64,000 bases of DNA from Hetaerina americana. Taxonomy: Eukaryota; Arthropoda; Insecta; Odonata; Calopterygidae. Below, piece by piece: positions 1 to 11,723 of this stretch (positions within the stretch are counted from its first letter, which is position 1; each line of letters opens with the position of its first letter). Location of the stretch: NCBI GenBank assembly GCA_022747635.1, contig JAKTNV010000014.1, positions 10,241,110-10,305,109 of the forward strand, written 5' to 3'. The translations under genes were made by a program, and so were the position numbers. The notes under the pieces were generated by a model. It made no database searches. It was not told where the DNA came from and saw only the letters and a list, made by a program, of their open reading frames with translations.

Positions 1-1385
1 GAAAACATTATAAATTCAAATTGGTCAATAATTGAGACGATTCACAAGATGAAACACATTAATTTGCATGTATTCCTAAGCGTGAAATTCGCAGCATTTT
101 AGTCTAAATTGGCCTAATTGCATAAGATTGAAATATGAAATTATTTCACACCAATGTTATCTCAGTGGAATGAGTTGTAAAATACGTCGATAATAATTTA
201 TGTTGTTCCATAGTAAGACATGGCTGAATACGGAATTTTAAAATTATGGAAAGGGATGAATGCTCACGCCCCCGAATGCTGTACATAAACTTTTTTTTGA
301 AGTTATTTTGATAAATTTTCCATGTAGTTTTATTTGATCACATTCGCAACTACTTACTCGTAAATGAAAGGAATAATGAAGTGTGTATATATATAATATG
401 TCATTGCCATGATTTAAACGATTACATTTCGCCAATAATAGATATAAGAACATCTTTCCATGGTTTTTTCATGCTTTTGATGTGACACTTCAATGTAATG
501 GAAGATGAAGACATTGGAAAGATATGGAAGTATTGCATTGTAGCATTCTACCAAGGGCCCAAACCACTTGAAGATGACTTAATTTAGGAAGAAATCTTGA
601 CAGAATAAGATATACGGCACGGAGATACTGAGAAGCGAATTCGACAGAACCGTGAATATCCTGAAGAGCAACTAGGCGCAAGGACTTCACGAAACAAATG
701 GAAAAACAATCAAGGCGCTCGGGGTCAAAGCAAAGGATTCCCTGTTAAATGATAAGAATTAGATAGTGCATCGGAAAAATGCCAGAGGAGAGGGTTTAGT
801 GAAGAGTGAGTTCGTCGAGAAATTTGAAAACGGCAGTTTCGTCATAGAATTCTTCATCTTTATTCTTAAACCCTTTAGACAAATCGGATAACTTCTTTAA
901 GTATGACTCTTAGACACGGAGACAATTTCTCCTTGATGTCTAACCGGTTTCCCACATTGCTAACACTTCTTGGCCTCCATGCGCTGGTATTCTCTTTTGA
1001 AATAAAATTGGGCGTTGGCAAACTGCACCAGAATTAAAGCGTACCTCATCCGTATAAATAGATTTCGACGTGTATAGGATATAAAAGCCAAGATGCTTGA
1101 TTCAAGCGAGGGTTGGGAATACAGGTATGCTTAATATTTTTTACCGCTATGCTGAACGAATTTTATATCCGCATGAATTCGCATTTCCATGGTAATTATG
1201 AACGGACCGGATCCCGAGCCTACCTCTCATTTTTGTTGGTTGAGGCACTATACCAATCGAGCTAACATTATCCGGCGAATGCGCCGTTGTCGCCGAAAAA
1301 AGAGATTCGATAGTGATGCGACGTTGTGACCACATCATCTATTTTCTGATACTTTCAAAATTCGATAGTCTTTACGTATATGACG
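1..1385. other. No gene recognised
   Basis: AT-rich single-copy-looking sequence. Short open frames at 244-453, 490-690 and 1147-1338 (minus) show no recognisable motif. Nothing further seen. Confidence 0.5.
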
Positions 1386-1515
1386 AGGACGTGGTATTCC
1401 AATGGGAAGAGCGTTGAGCAATTGAACAGTGGACCCGAATTCGATTTCAGGTTGCTCTCAGTTTCATGAAAAAAATGTGTGATTTTCCGGAAACCAGATC
1501 TTCCTGGGAAATTAG
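1386..1515 (+). repeat. tRNA-derived SINE, family A (degraded)
   Basis: A tRNA-like head with an eroded A box (TGGTATTCCAATGGGAAGAG) and B box (CGAATTCGATTTC) is followed by the family body TGTGATTTTCCGGAAACCAG and ATCTTCCTGGGAAA. The 3' half is missing. Confidence 0.6.
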
Positions 1516-1829
1516 TTTTAAAAGAAATTTAATCCGGTCTTGATGTTGAACGTAATCCCATCTAATAATGAGAATATTAAGGTGGGGTCACTGCGGAGAC
1601 TGTCGATTTCTGTTTTCGGACTGAAAGTTTGGGAATTCATCTCTCTTTTGGAATCGAAGTCATCAACGCTAATTATCACGTTACGACATCAATTGTAACA
1701 GAAGTAAAGACTTCGTTTTAGTTGGGCCACATCTGGAATACGAGGGACTATTGTGAATTCAGGGGTTTAAATGTTGATTAAGGATGTGGAGAAATTTAAG
1801 AGAAAATGGCGAATATTTGTTGGAGAAAA

Positions 1830-1960
1830 TCGCCAAGAGAAAACAGCAAGTTGGATGAATTAGGACGAGAGCCTCTTGATTCTTGAAGGGAACTGGAAAA
1901 ACAAAAACTTATGGAATGTTACGTCCCAACCGAGTTTACCAGTCTCACCGAGGGAAATAT
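1830..1960 (+). pseudogene. Second LINE C-terminal scrap, same type as at 20.1 kb
   Basis: Translation gives KLDELGREPLDS, a stop, then RELEKQKLMECYVP. It aligns with the EELCWEPLDSRRKQKRL block at 20.2 kb, including the shared nucleotide run GCCTCTTGATTCT / GCCCCTTGATTCT. It is more decayed than the 20.1-kb copy. The assignment rests on the shared block only. Confidence 0.4.
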
Positions 1961-2229
1961 TGTGGCCCCGCAAAACATTGGCAAATTGAACCATCAGGTT
2001 AAAGTAAGTGACAGAGATAAAAAACCATTCCTGACCGGTTTAAATATTGGTTCTTCCCTCGCGCGATATTCAAATAATCATCTAAGGATCGAACCCAAAT
2101 ACCCCAACATTTTTAATTCAAGAATGCAAAATTCGAAGTTTTACTCGAACTGATTCTATAATGCGTTATGAATATAATTGCGTAATGAATAAAGTGTGTT
2201 TATGTGACTGTAGAAAAATTTATTAATTC

Positions 2230-2486
2230 ACAGTTTTCAACCTGGAGGTCGTTCTTCATAAGTGGGGGTAGAGTTCTCCTAGCTCTAAGCCCAAACGGCG
2301 TATGAAATTCACGAATAAAGATCGGGGGGTTAGATCCTTTCGCTATGGTTTCTCAGGAAGTTCTGCTAACCGAAATATCGCACAGCTCGGGTGAAGCTGA
2401 GGGTGCCCATAGAGGCGTCCCCGGGAATTGAACCCAGACCCTCCGGTCAGTAGTCCAACTCTCTATCCACTGGACCACCACATCCG
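2230..2486 (-). repeat. tRNA-derived SINE, family A
   Basis: On the minus strand the head reads GGTGGTCCAGTGGATAGAG (A box) ... GGGTTCAATTCCCGGGG (B box), followed by CCTCAGCTTCACCCGAGC, the 'cc-aga-tc' body and a 3' part matching the 32-kb copy. Nearly full length, moderately diverged. Confidence 0.78.
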
Positions 2487-2489
2487 TGA

Positions 2490-3518
2490 ATATGTTAATA
2501 TTTATGTCTAAGTGCCTGGTGCTTTATACGTGGTATTGCGTTGATATAGATCATTAACGCTTGCGGCATCTGTCATGGACATTCACAGCATGGAGTTTTG
2601 GAAATAGCATCCTCTGTCATGTTATTCTTTTGGATATGACGTGTACTTAATTGAAATCGAATATTTATATTGCTATTCGATCACGCTTATTGCGGAACGT
2701 CACTTTTTTTGTGGTCGTAAATAATTCTGGTCTTTTTTTGAATGCTTTTTGCGCAAAGGAATATGGAGTTTGAATCAGTCCCTTCAGAACCCCACTTCTT
2801 ATGTTTTTTTCAAGTGATCTGACCAGTAAATGTGGTGCGGGTATCTAATAATCGACTCAATATTAGAATTTGAGAATCCTATAGGTAACTTTCTGGAGGT
2901 CTCTGTAATTGTCAGCGCGAATATGGTTATCCCCATTTAATATCCTAAATTAATTAACCCGAAAGATATTTTCTCTTTTTAATTCTCATGAGGTGTACCT
3001 TCTCTCATGGCATTTAATGTATTTCAAGACACAGCGGCATTTCATAATTTAATAAATCGCCGTAGAGCAAAGAGTGCATGCTCGAGTGCCGTCTTATTAA
3101 AAAAAGTGATTTTTATCGAAATTGGAACACGAAGGCGTCGATTAAATAGATTTCTTTCATTTTCCAGCGAAGCGAATTTACTTGTCATCTTGCTGACCAC
3201 GGATCCTTTTTAATTTAAAAGATAACGCCAGCCGATCCTGATAACGGACGATGCTGAGCAGGACGCACTCAATGTGACGCCGGCGACCACTGATAGCTGC
3301 AATTTGATTGTTATCTCACCTTTTTAACTGCTTTATTTCGCTCTCCCATTCTCCGTTCATTCGCCGTTCCAGGCAGGTTATTCTACAGGTGAAAAGATTT
3401 TTTTTCTCGGCTTTACATGAAAGCAGCTTTGATTGGTGCTCAGCCATCAAAGTTCACAAGAAATTTATTCGAAAGTTATGAAATCATTGCATGTATACAC
3501 ACACACATATTAATATTT
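2490..3518. other. No gene recognised
   Basis: AT-rich. The open frame 3007-3213 has no recognisable motif. A short CA run lies at 3497-3507. Confidence 0.5.
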
Positions 3519-3634
3519 AAACCATAAACACAGTTATCAACTGTGTTTATGGTTTATACTATACTATGTACTGGGTGATCTCTACCATCACCTACTAAAC
3601 CGACCTTCGGGTTGATTACTGTGTTTATGGTTTT
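3519..3634. repeat. Cluster of SINE A 3' ends with perfect palindrome
   Basis: 3519-3555 is a perfect inverted repeat (17-bp arms AAACCATAAACACAGTT, 3-base loop) made of two opposed SINE A 3' tails. 3569-3634 is a third tail on the plus strand (TACTGGGTGATCTCTACCAT ... TGTGTTTATGGTTT). All three match the 3' end of the copy at 32.05 kb. Flanked by TA/CA-rich sequence. Confidence 0.8.
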
Positions 3635-3651
3635 TACATATATCTAGGAAA

Positions 3652-3734
3652 TATTTTTACATTCGTGATCTGCTGGATGCCGCCTTCCCCACCTCTCCTG
3701 TGTTCGTCCTTTGTGTGTGTTCCTATCCCTTTTC

Positions 3735-3738
<4 letters not shown>
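3652..3738 (-). repeat. TA-linked repeat (family D), copy 1
   Basis: Reverse complement: AAAGGACGAACACAGGAGAG, GTGGGGAAGGCGGC, GCAGATCACGAATGTAAAAA, TATTT. It aligns with 36549-36633 over its length at roughly 80 percent by eye. One edge abuts the (TA)n tract at 3739. Confidence 0.75.
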
Positions 3739-3959
<221 letters not shown>

Positions 3960-4717
3960 GAGGGATCTAGTTCTCTGGACTGGCCTATAAATATAAATAC
4001 GTTCAAAGGAGGTAAGCAGGCGCTATATCTGCGGAAATTCTGATCTTTCTCGCCTCTTCTCTGGCTAGAGGCAATTGCAGCAATCTGATATTTTCATTTT
4101 GACCTTGGTGATTTTTTTCCCTGAAGATTGGTACTTTATTTTATCCGATAAATGATAATATTCTTACCCAACCAATTGGTTGAAAAATAAACTTCGATTC
4201 TTTGACAATTCAATTCGCTCAAGTATGTTACCGCACATATCCACGATTATTTCCATGCAGTTCTTCTTCACCAAATCAATTATTTCGGTAGCCACAAAAA
4301 CAATATAGAGCTACTCAGCGACCGAGAATTTGCTAAACCTGTTAGTGATTTTTGTAATTTTTCAGTTTTCCATTTCACCAAAATAAGTGACTCGTGTCAT
4401 CAAGGGGTCTCATTTCATTGTATTTTTCTTTTGAAGGTGAATTTGATGAACACTGGTTTTTACGCAATAAAACGTTTGGCGATGAAAATGAATAAAATTG
4501 TTGATTCGAAATAGAAAAAAAATGCTGTTCGTAGGGTAATATGTTTAGATGCACTTCATTTAGAATGGTTTAATCATTTTAAAACTAAATGTGCTTGTAC
4601 TATCTACGGTTCAGAGTGCACTTGATGTGTACAATTGTGGATGGCTTTAATTTGTGATACTCCTTCATGGATGCGTAGGAAAGAAAAACTGTCCGATATT
4701 CCAAACACGCTAAACTT

Positions 4718-4800
4718 TGTTACGACCGGTTTCGATACATTGTATCATCATCATCTGGCCATATAACAATATAGCAATAAATTTCTATTTGTGTGGAATA
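4718..4800 (+). repeat. Possible Penelope/LINE-like terminal motif
   Basis: Contains ACGACCGGTTTCGATACATT followed by GTATCATCATCATCTGG. This 'CCGGTTTCGA ... ATCATCATCTGG' arrangement is common at termini of Penelope-like and related arthropod retroelements. No coding part nearby. Confidence 0.35.
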
Positions 4801-4839
4801 CCGGAGCGCTTTTTTTTCCCACGTCCGTAGTGAAACTTT

Positions 4840-5470
4840 ATTATTCCCACATCGCTTTTTTTCACACGTGCTTTTTGTTTGATAAAACCCTAATAACGAT
4901 TTTTAAAACCCAAAAAACTAATATAATTAAATGCATCGAAACGAGTTAGTGGGCATTGTTTTCCACTCTAGAATGCTGAAAATCATTCACAACATTAACT
5001 TAATATTTCACCCGCTTATCTTCATCGCTTATATGCACAACACTTCGTGAACTTCTGAATTGGCGGCTTCTTGTTTCTTTGTGAAAAAGTTGGTGTTTAA
5101 TGGCTTGAGGCGTGTTTAGTAATAGAGGAATATCCTGGGAAATAAATTTGGGCACGAAGTATATAAATCACAAAATTCTGGTGACATTACCCAATGATCC
5201 CCATCCCATTGCTTGTTTATGGCACGTATTATTGCCTGAGAAGAAGAATAATGGAAATAAACCATCTCCTCGTGATAATTTTCAATGTATGTTGTTGTTT
5301 TCTTTTAAATATATCATTGTGATGTGTTGATGTAACTTTATACACATTCCTCTATTCTCTCAGTGAAGAAAAAAGTCTATGTTTAAAATTAATGGTGGCC
5401 ATAACACAGCCGAAGACATTACACAATGCATCACAAATTGAGCCATAACAGAACAGTACATGTAAAAACC
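4840..5470 (+). repeat. Diverged direct repeat (about 600 bp), copy 1
   Basis: Collinear with 9765-10385. Identical anchors are ACCCTAATAAC (4887), ATGCTGAAAATCATTCA (4973), TGAACTTCTGAATTGGCG (5048), CTGAGAAGAAGAATAATG (5236) and ATTGAGCCATAACAGAA (5437). The text between anchors is also similar, with indels. No conserved reading frame in either strand; it is non-coding or long dead. Confidence 0.85.
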
Positions 5471-6021
5471 GTGGCGTAAAGCACACAAATGATGTTTATT
5501 GAGCTTTTGAGTATATTTCTTTTCATATGGACCTTCATTGGACTCGACTCGTAAATTCATCATAAGTTCTATTGTTCAGCTGGTTGGCTGCGATCCTAAG
5601 CACGTGTTTTCTTGTCTTCGCAGGAAATTCGACACTGCCAACGATACAGCACGACGCCGTTGATCCTCCGGAGAGAATTTTCGAATTCTGAGAACGTCAA
5701 AGAGATTTCGCCCCGCTTGCATGCACAACTCGTCGCCGCTGAGTCTTGAATAATTACTTTGGCCGCTTGCCACTTGACCTTCCCGAAATTTTTGTGAAGG
5801 TAAGAGCCTCCTTTTGCTGCCTCACGTTGCGGCTGCTAGCACAGTCGTGCGGACTTGAAATTCATTGTGGCAAACGGAGGAACTAATGAATGTAATAGAG
5901 TTAAGGTTGAAATAATAGTGCAAAAGTTTAGAATTTTGGAACTGTGAAATTTTATAAAGAAGCATTCTGCAGTGACACTTTTAAAATTCATGTCACGATG
6001 CCTCATTATAATATGCTTTCA

Positions 6022-6105
6022 ATACATGTTCATCGTACCTTGATATACACATGGGAGGTGTGCGGCAGGGGGTGTTAAGTCACCAGCCTGCACTTAATAA
6101 AAGGA
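6022..6105 (+). repeat. Repeat family C core, copy 1
   Basis: Core GTGTGCGGCAGGGGGTGTTA followed by AGTCACCAGCCTGCACTTAA. It recurs at 7.9, 20.6 and 25.4 kb. Confidence 0.5.
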
Positions 6106-6189
6106 TTTAAAGTTCAAGGTTCGTATTTCGTAGATAGGTTCATCAACCGTAGTTCATTCGTGATTTAGCTTTATTTGTGTTGCTATCGC

Positions 6190-6434
6190 GGGGACCTGGT
6201 AGTCTAGCGGTACGTAGAACGTGTAACTGCTGTTCGATTCCACGCCTCAGCCGAGGCTGTGTGATTTTTCAGAAACCAGAACTTCCCTGGAAACCAACCG
6301 TGGTGCAGGGATATTCTGCCCCCCTACCATCATGTGTGAATTTCACACGCCATTGGTTTTACCACTAGGTGAGATGTACCCTCATCTGTCAAATGGACCT
6401 TCGGTTTGATAATTGTGGTTTTTTTTGGTTTATG
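6190..6434 (+). repeat. tRNA-derived SINE, family A
   Basis: Nearly full length: head GGGACCTGGTAGTCTAGCGG with B box TGTTCGATTCCACGCC, body GCTGTGTGATTTTTCAGAAA and CCAGAACTTCCCTGGAAACC, the GTGTGAATTTCACAC palindrome, and the 3' part CCTTCGGTTTGATAATTGTG. Confidence 0.85.
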
Positions 6435-6439
6435 TAACC

Positions 6440-6530
6440 GGCTTAAGTTTTCTCTCGCTTCGCAGTGATCTTCAGGTGTGATTTCGCTCCTGAAGAAGCT
6501 CGTTCTTACGAGAGAGAAACCTGAAGCAGT
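6440..6530 (+). repeat. Possible retroelement end fragment
   Basis: GCTCCTGAAGAAGCTCGTTC then TTACGAGAGAGAAACCTGAA resembles 'GAAGAAGC ... GAGxGAAAC' end motifs; related text occurs at 36756-36790. Weak evidence. Confidence 0.25.
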
Positions 6531-6534
6531 ATAC

Positions 6535-7920
6535 TAGTATGTATCAATACAGGAAAGATATTTTAACATCATCAAATCGCTGCGAGAGTGTACGATCTTA
6601 CAATGAGGTGCGGATTATATTATCATCGAAAAAGCGATCGCCGTTCGTTGAATGAATTCCATGGTGTGAATCATAGCGTCTTATCATGCAAAATTTACAT
6701 TTTCTATCTTCCTAATTAAAAAAAATAAGATTGAATGCATTTTGTTATATACCGCAGGCAATTTAAGTTTTCCAGAGTAATGGTATTCGAGTCCAAGCAC
6801 CTACATACATCCGACCTAATCTGGTCATAAGGAGTCAGTGTGGGCTCTTGAAAGTCTTGCATTTGAAATCGGTATTTATTTAAACAGCCGGATTATCCAA
6901 CAAAAACTTCGCATGAGTTCTTGATAGAGGCGTTTGAATTAGTTGGTAGTTCGCGCCATTTAAGAAGAGCAGCAAACAGCTGCTGAGAGGTTGGAGAGAA
7001 ACCCGGCGTGGGAATAGGAGGAACTCAGAAAAGGTCATCCTCAGGTGCCATTACTATGTGGATTCCCGAACAGTTTACGGCACCTGGAAGGTTTCCCTGG
7101 AAAGCATCAGAGCATGACTCCCAGTTATTCCGTTTAAAGTATCAATTACCCCCCCGAAGCTAATCAGGTCCTTTAGCAGGAGAAACCAGATGGCACCCAT
7201 TTACCGCAACGAACCCATCCTTCCAGTGGCTAAGAACAACATCTGTGCTTGAGCTGATAACACACACGTATTTGATTACCCGAATGGCCTTGAGTGGGCT
7301 GGGCTGGGCAAGAGGGTTCGCGGTACTCTCCTTTTAAATGTCGGTGCTCCTATTTATCACTAGGCAACTCATGTGAATTTACCCACCATATATGTGTATG
7401 ATAGAAGTCAATGGCATGCTGGGATTAAGATTTATTTGCTAGGAAAGTTCGTTTCGATTGTAAATTTTCACATTTGCACATTACCCTGAAATCCGTCGCG
7501 AGGGCGTGTGGTCGGGAATATTAATGTAAAAGAAATCAGTATATAATAATTCCGGGTGCCATCCCCATCTCCTACGACATTCTAGTGAAAGAGAGATGGC
7601 TAATGCGTTCTAGTTTCCAGTTCAAACCAGTACTAGGCGAATATATTTTTAAGTTTTATTTTAAATGAATTGCGTTTCTGTGCCGGTCCTACAACGACAT
7701 CCCAATTCATTGAAGGCAGATTGACGTCTCCAGGGACCACAAATATACTGCTGCTGTGCTTGGTGAAAAGAGATCACATTTGGACAGGATTTACACCATA
7801 CGATAACCAGGAACATGTTTAGAATCCCTTTTCAATCGTAAAAGTGTCAATTATTGAGGGAAATATTGTTTAACGGTCAATTTTGTTATATTTCCTAAAC
7901 TATTACGACTCATTTCATCA
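6535..7920. other. No gene recognised
   Basis: Mixed-composition sequence with no long frame, repeat or RNA signal recognised. Confidence 0.5.
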
Positions 7921-7925
7921 GGAAT

Positions 7926-8012
7926 CTACCTATACACAGTATTCCGACAGCCGACTCAGGGCGTGTGGCGGGGGGTTGTTAAGGCGCTAGCATTTTATGC
8001 GTTAATAATATT
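7926..8012 (+). repeat. Repeat family C core, copy 2
   Basis: CTACCTATACACAGTATTCC then GGGCGTGTGGCGGGGGGTTG and AAGGCGCTAGCATTTTATGC. It aligns along its length with the reverse complement of 20620-20712. Confidence 0.55.
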
Positions 8013-8754
8013 CAGTTATGCGTAAATATTGATGCATATACGTCACAAAAAATACATTCATAAACGCATGTAAACTCACTCAAACATACATGCCTATTGA
8101 GATCATGCAACTATGAGTACGTATAAGTAAGTTTTTCTCTCCTTCTATCTGAATTTAGAAATTAGGAGTTGACTTAGCATTCATTTAATTTTTTTAACTC
8201 TACATTTCATCAACTTCTATTGAGACCAAAGGTACGCGATGAGAATCATAGGTGGATTTGGATATATATGCAGTCGTAAATATAGATGTACAACATGGAA
8301 AATACTCTCATTTACGGCTTAATATTTCGGCGGTTAGAAGGTGGCTGGGATTATCGATTTATTAAGTCATAGACGACTTTCTTTTTCCTTTCATGTGCGT
8401 TTATAATTGCATTTGTATGCTTTATAAGTGCATGCATACACGTACGTAGCCACATTTATCAACCCGAGGTGTGTAGGAAGGAGATAGCAAATACTCTGAA
8501 GGGTGGTAGATTTAGCAAATTTCAGCACTTTTCCTCTCTTCGTCGTGTGTTCAGAAACTCTTTAGCTACGGGGTTATGGCAACACAGAAATTGTGATGCA
8601 GTGTTGACGGCGAGTGAATTCAGTCGTGATAAAGTAGTAGTGCGATGTATGTCATCCGATTGTTCTATTTGACAATATCATGAAAAATAATGTGTTTTCA
8701 GTGGCTACTTGCGTAAGTTGTTGTGAATGCGGTAGTCATTGCATTCAAAGGTGA

Positions 8755-9380
8755 ATTATAAATGGAGGCGATCGGAGGGGGCTTGATGAACGGAAGTGTT
8801 GTTAACTTTCTCGGAGCGCACCCTAAGCCGCGGCGGAGGGAGAATGCGGGGTGCGGTGGGGCGAGGGTGGGAGGTGGGTAGACACCCCGGCGTGTTACGA
8901 CTGCCTGCCGTTCGCACGGCAGTCCACCTGCAGGGCACTCACGTTTCTCAAACAGTTCCCTCTCGTGCAGACGACCTCATATCCCCCACGCCCGACCTCA
9001 GAAACGCGCAGCCTTCGCACGACCTCACTCCTCTTTCCACCCCACCATCCCCCAAAGACACCCACACCAGTTCGATTTCACTCCTTTCGCCACCCACCCC
9101 AGCCTCCCTCTCCGCGGGCCCGGACCCTCCATCCTAGCCTAACCTCTCTCTCTCCCTTCCCACAAGCCTCCAAACATCCATCCCCACTCTCTCTTTTTTT
9201 CCACAACAGCAGACGCTAAAAGAAATTCCATAGCGTTTACTCACCGCCCGCTTCGTCCACAGTCGCGAGCCGTCTACGTGCATTTTCGATCGCTCCCTTA
9301 CACCAACAAGTTCGGCCCTTGGCCGCCTCAAAGCGCCACTCACTAAGAGGTTTGCGCGGGCTCCACCAGGTAGCAAGGTG
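8755..9380. other. GC- and pyrimidine-rich block without recognised gene
   Basis: Distinctly richer in G and C than its surroundings, with a CTGCCG/CGGCAG mini-hairpin at 8904-8923 and a CT-rich half (8990-9200). Overlapping open frames on both strands are composition artefacts. It could be a promoter or untranslated exon, but no supporting signal was found. Confidence 0.35.
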
Positions 9381-9764
9381 GTAGATGTCGCGATGAAATA
9401 TGAGGGAATTTGAAATTGAGAGTGTAGTGATAAATATTCGCTTAGTACCCTCGTTCAGCGAATAAATACCACTGTAATGTCAGTTTTCTCTCCGAATCGA
9501 ACTATGGCGAAATTTGGTGTGCTGGGCCTGCGTTCTCAAAATTGTCATCCAGTATGGAAAGTGATGAATGGTTTGAAATAGGACATTTACCAATAGATAT
9601 ATGTCCTGACAATGGTTTTCACATTTATTTGTCCTATATATGTAATATATTTCTAATTCTGGTGAGAGTGAAGGTGCGATATCTAGTTGAGAAATTAAAA
9701 TTGAAAAAATCACTTTCACGAATGATAATGTAGACCGTATGAATTAGCATTTCTATATTGATTT

Positions 9765-10385
9765 TTTTCGTACCTGATTTTCGTTTTTTAAATACCCTAA
9801 TAACCATTTTTTAAACTAAAAAAATCAAATGTTTTAGGGCATCTTTTTTCAGTTTCTGATGCTGAAAATCATTCAAAATATTAATTAAATATTTATCAAC
9901 GCTGTCTTCTTCGCTCTCCAGCCGTATTTTTTGAACTTCTGAATTGGCGACAAATTCTCCTTGTGCCATCGGTGTTCCTTTGATAGAGAACTAGTGTTTA
10001 ATGACCTTAGTCTAGAGTGATGATAGCAGAGGAATATCCCGGGGAAATAAATTTGGCGTGCACTATTTACAGGGTCCGTAAATCTCAATAGTCCGATATC
10101 ATGGCCGGATGATCCCACCCAAATACCTGTTTCTGACATATATTATTGTCTGAGAAGAAGAATAATGAAAATTAATTTTCTTCATGCGTTAGTTTTTAAA
10201 ATATATGTTATTGTTTTGATTTAAATGTATTAACGTGACAAGTTGATGCAAAGGTATACCTTCATTCTTTCTTTGAAGAAAACGATTATGTGTTTAAATT
10301 TATGTTATTCATAGGCACAACCGGAGACATTTCAAAATGCACTGCACATTGAGCCATAACAGAATACCATATTTTAAAACTTATG
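9765..10385 (+). repeat. Diverged direct repeat (about 600 bp), copy 2
   Basis: The same anchors as copy 1 occur in the same order at 9794, 9859, 9932, 10150 and 10348. The offset of about 4.9 kb is constant to within indels. Terminal inverted repeats and target-site duplications were not found at the edges. Confidence 0.85.
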
Positions 10386-11133
10386 TCATGTCCGTATTGT
10401 CCTTGGATGATTTGGGGTCAATTGTCAGGGGTAATCCGGCGTCGGTATCAGCTTAATATTAATTGATGTCTTCAAAACTTGCGCATTAATTCACCCATAT
10501 TGTTCTCCGTGTAATGCATACGGAGGAGTTCTCATGGCCGTAGCGGGAGTGACATCGGAGGCAATCCAGTCACTCTCGAGAATCGAATTAGACCTCCTCA
10601 GTGTTGGACCCCGAGGGCAATGTGGTAATAAGGCCTCCGACGTACTAGAGGGAAGTCAAACTTAACGAGCCGCAGTCACGCCCGTAAAATGACCGTAAAT
10701 AATCGAATCAAGGGAGAGGGCGATTTATATTGCATAGTATGCGTATCGACAATTGTTACGATGGATTATTTTTTTAAATAGCACCAGAAAAATCAATGTT
10801 TCCGGAAAAGACCTAGATACCGAAATCGAATTACTAAAATACTGAAGCAAATGAATTGACGGTAGAAATTCGTTCATACTGCCTTAGGGAAACTTCCTTG
10901 ACTAGAATGTTAGCCGAATGTCCCCAAGTATAATTTGTTATCGAGAGAGGAGTTTATTTTGCCATAAACGAAAAATATCCATTCGTCTCCCGAATCGTTC
11001 TATGCGTGCATACCTACCTTTCTGGTAAAAGTTTAAATGCGTTAAAAGTTTAGTGTTCGATGAAGAAAAATACGAAAACCGAAGTTGTAAATGTAGAGTA
11101 ATTATTCTGCATTGAGGACGCATTTATATGCAC

Positions 11134-11200
11134 AGATTACTTAAAATACGAATTATCAGTAATTCACATATTTGAATAAAATACGAATTTTAAGTAATCT
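11134..11200. repeat. Inverted repeat, 14-bp perfect arms
   Basis: AGATTACTTAAAAT (11134-11147) and its exact reverse complement (11187-11200) enclose 39 bases. AAAATACGAATT also occurs twice directly inside. Confidence 0.75.
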
Positions 11201-11316
11201 TACCGAGAAGACATCTTATTATGTTGAGGAGTCATGATAGAGATAGGCAAAGGCTTGTGCTTCTAAATGGACTCGGCAGGCCCACATTTGGCCAGTTCGA
11301 TAAAGATCCCATAGCC

Positions 11317-11361
11317 AGTAATTAGACGCCATAGCAATGCATGCAATGGCGTCTAATTACT
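11317..11361. repeat. Perfect hairpin, 16-bp arms, 13-base loop
   Basis: AGTAATTAGACGCCAT (11317-11332) and ATGGCGTCTAATTACT (11346-11361) are exact reverse complements around AGCAATGCATGCA. No gene or T-run is adjacent, so it is not an obvious terminator. Confidence 0.85.
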
Positions 11362-11723
11362 CGAAATATTTTTGGTTTGTGGCTGGTGGACTGTGAAATC
11401 GACTCGTTCGTAGTGTCGATTCAGTGCTCATGAAACATCGTAGTACAAGAAATACATTTTTAGGTGAACTTTCTGTAACTTGAATTAAAAAATAAGTTTT
11501 ATCGAGTCGTATATTTTAGATTCTACCCTGATCATATCCTCTTCGTAACATGTATTAGACTTGAAAGTCTCGTGCACATTCTGAGCCCATGAGATGTCGT
11601 GCGTCAAAATGTCGTAGCGTTTAAGTAATCGTTCCTTGAGTAAATCGGTAGCACGTGATGTAATATTCTTAGAGATATTTTTTCTCTTTCGAGTGGTCTA
11701 TAACTCTCATGTTAAGAGAGGTC

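Noticed and set aside
8796..9219. 113- and 122-codon open frames
   Set aside because: Pro/Ser/Thr-rich translations of a GC/CT-rich block with no motif.
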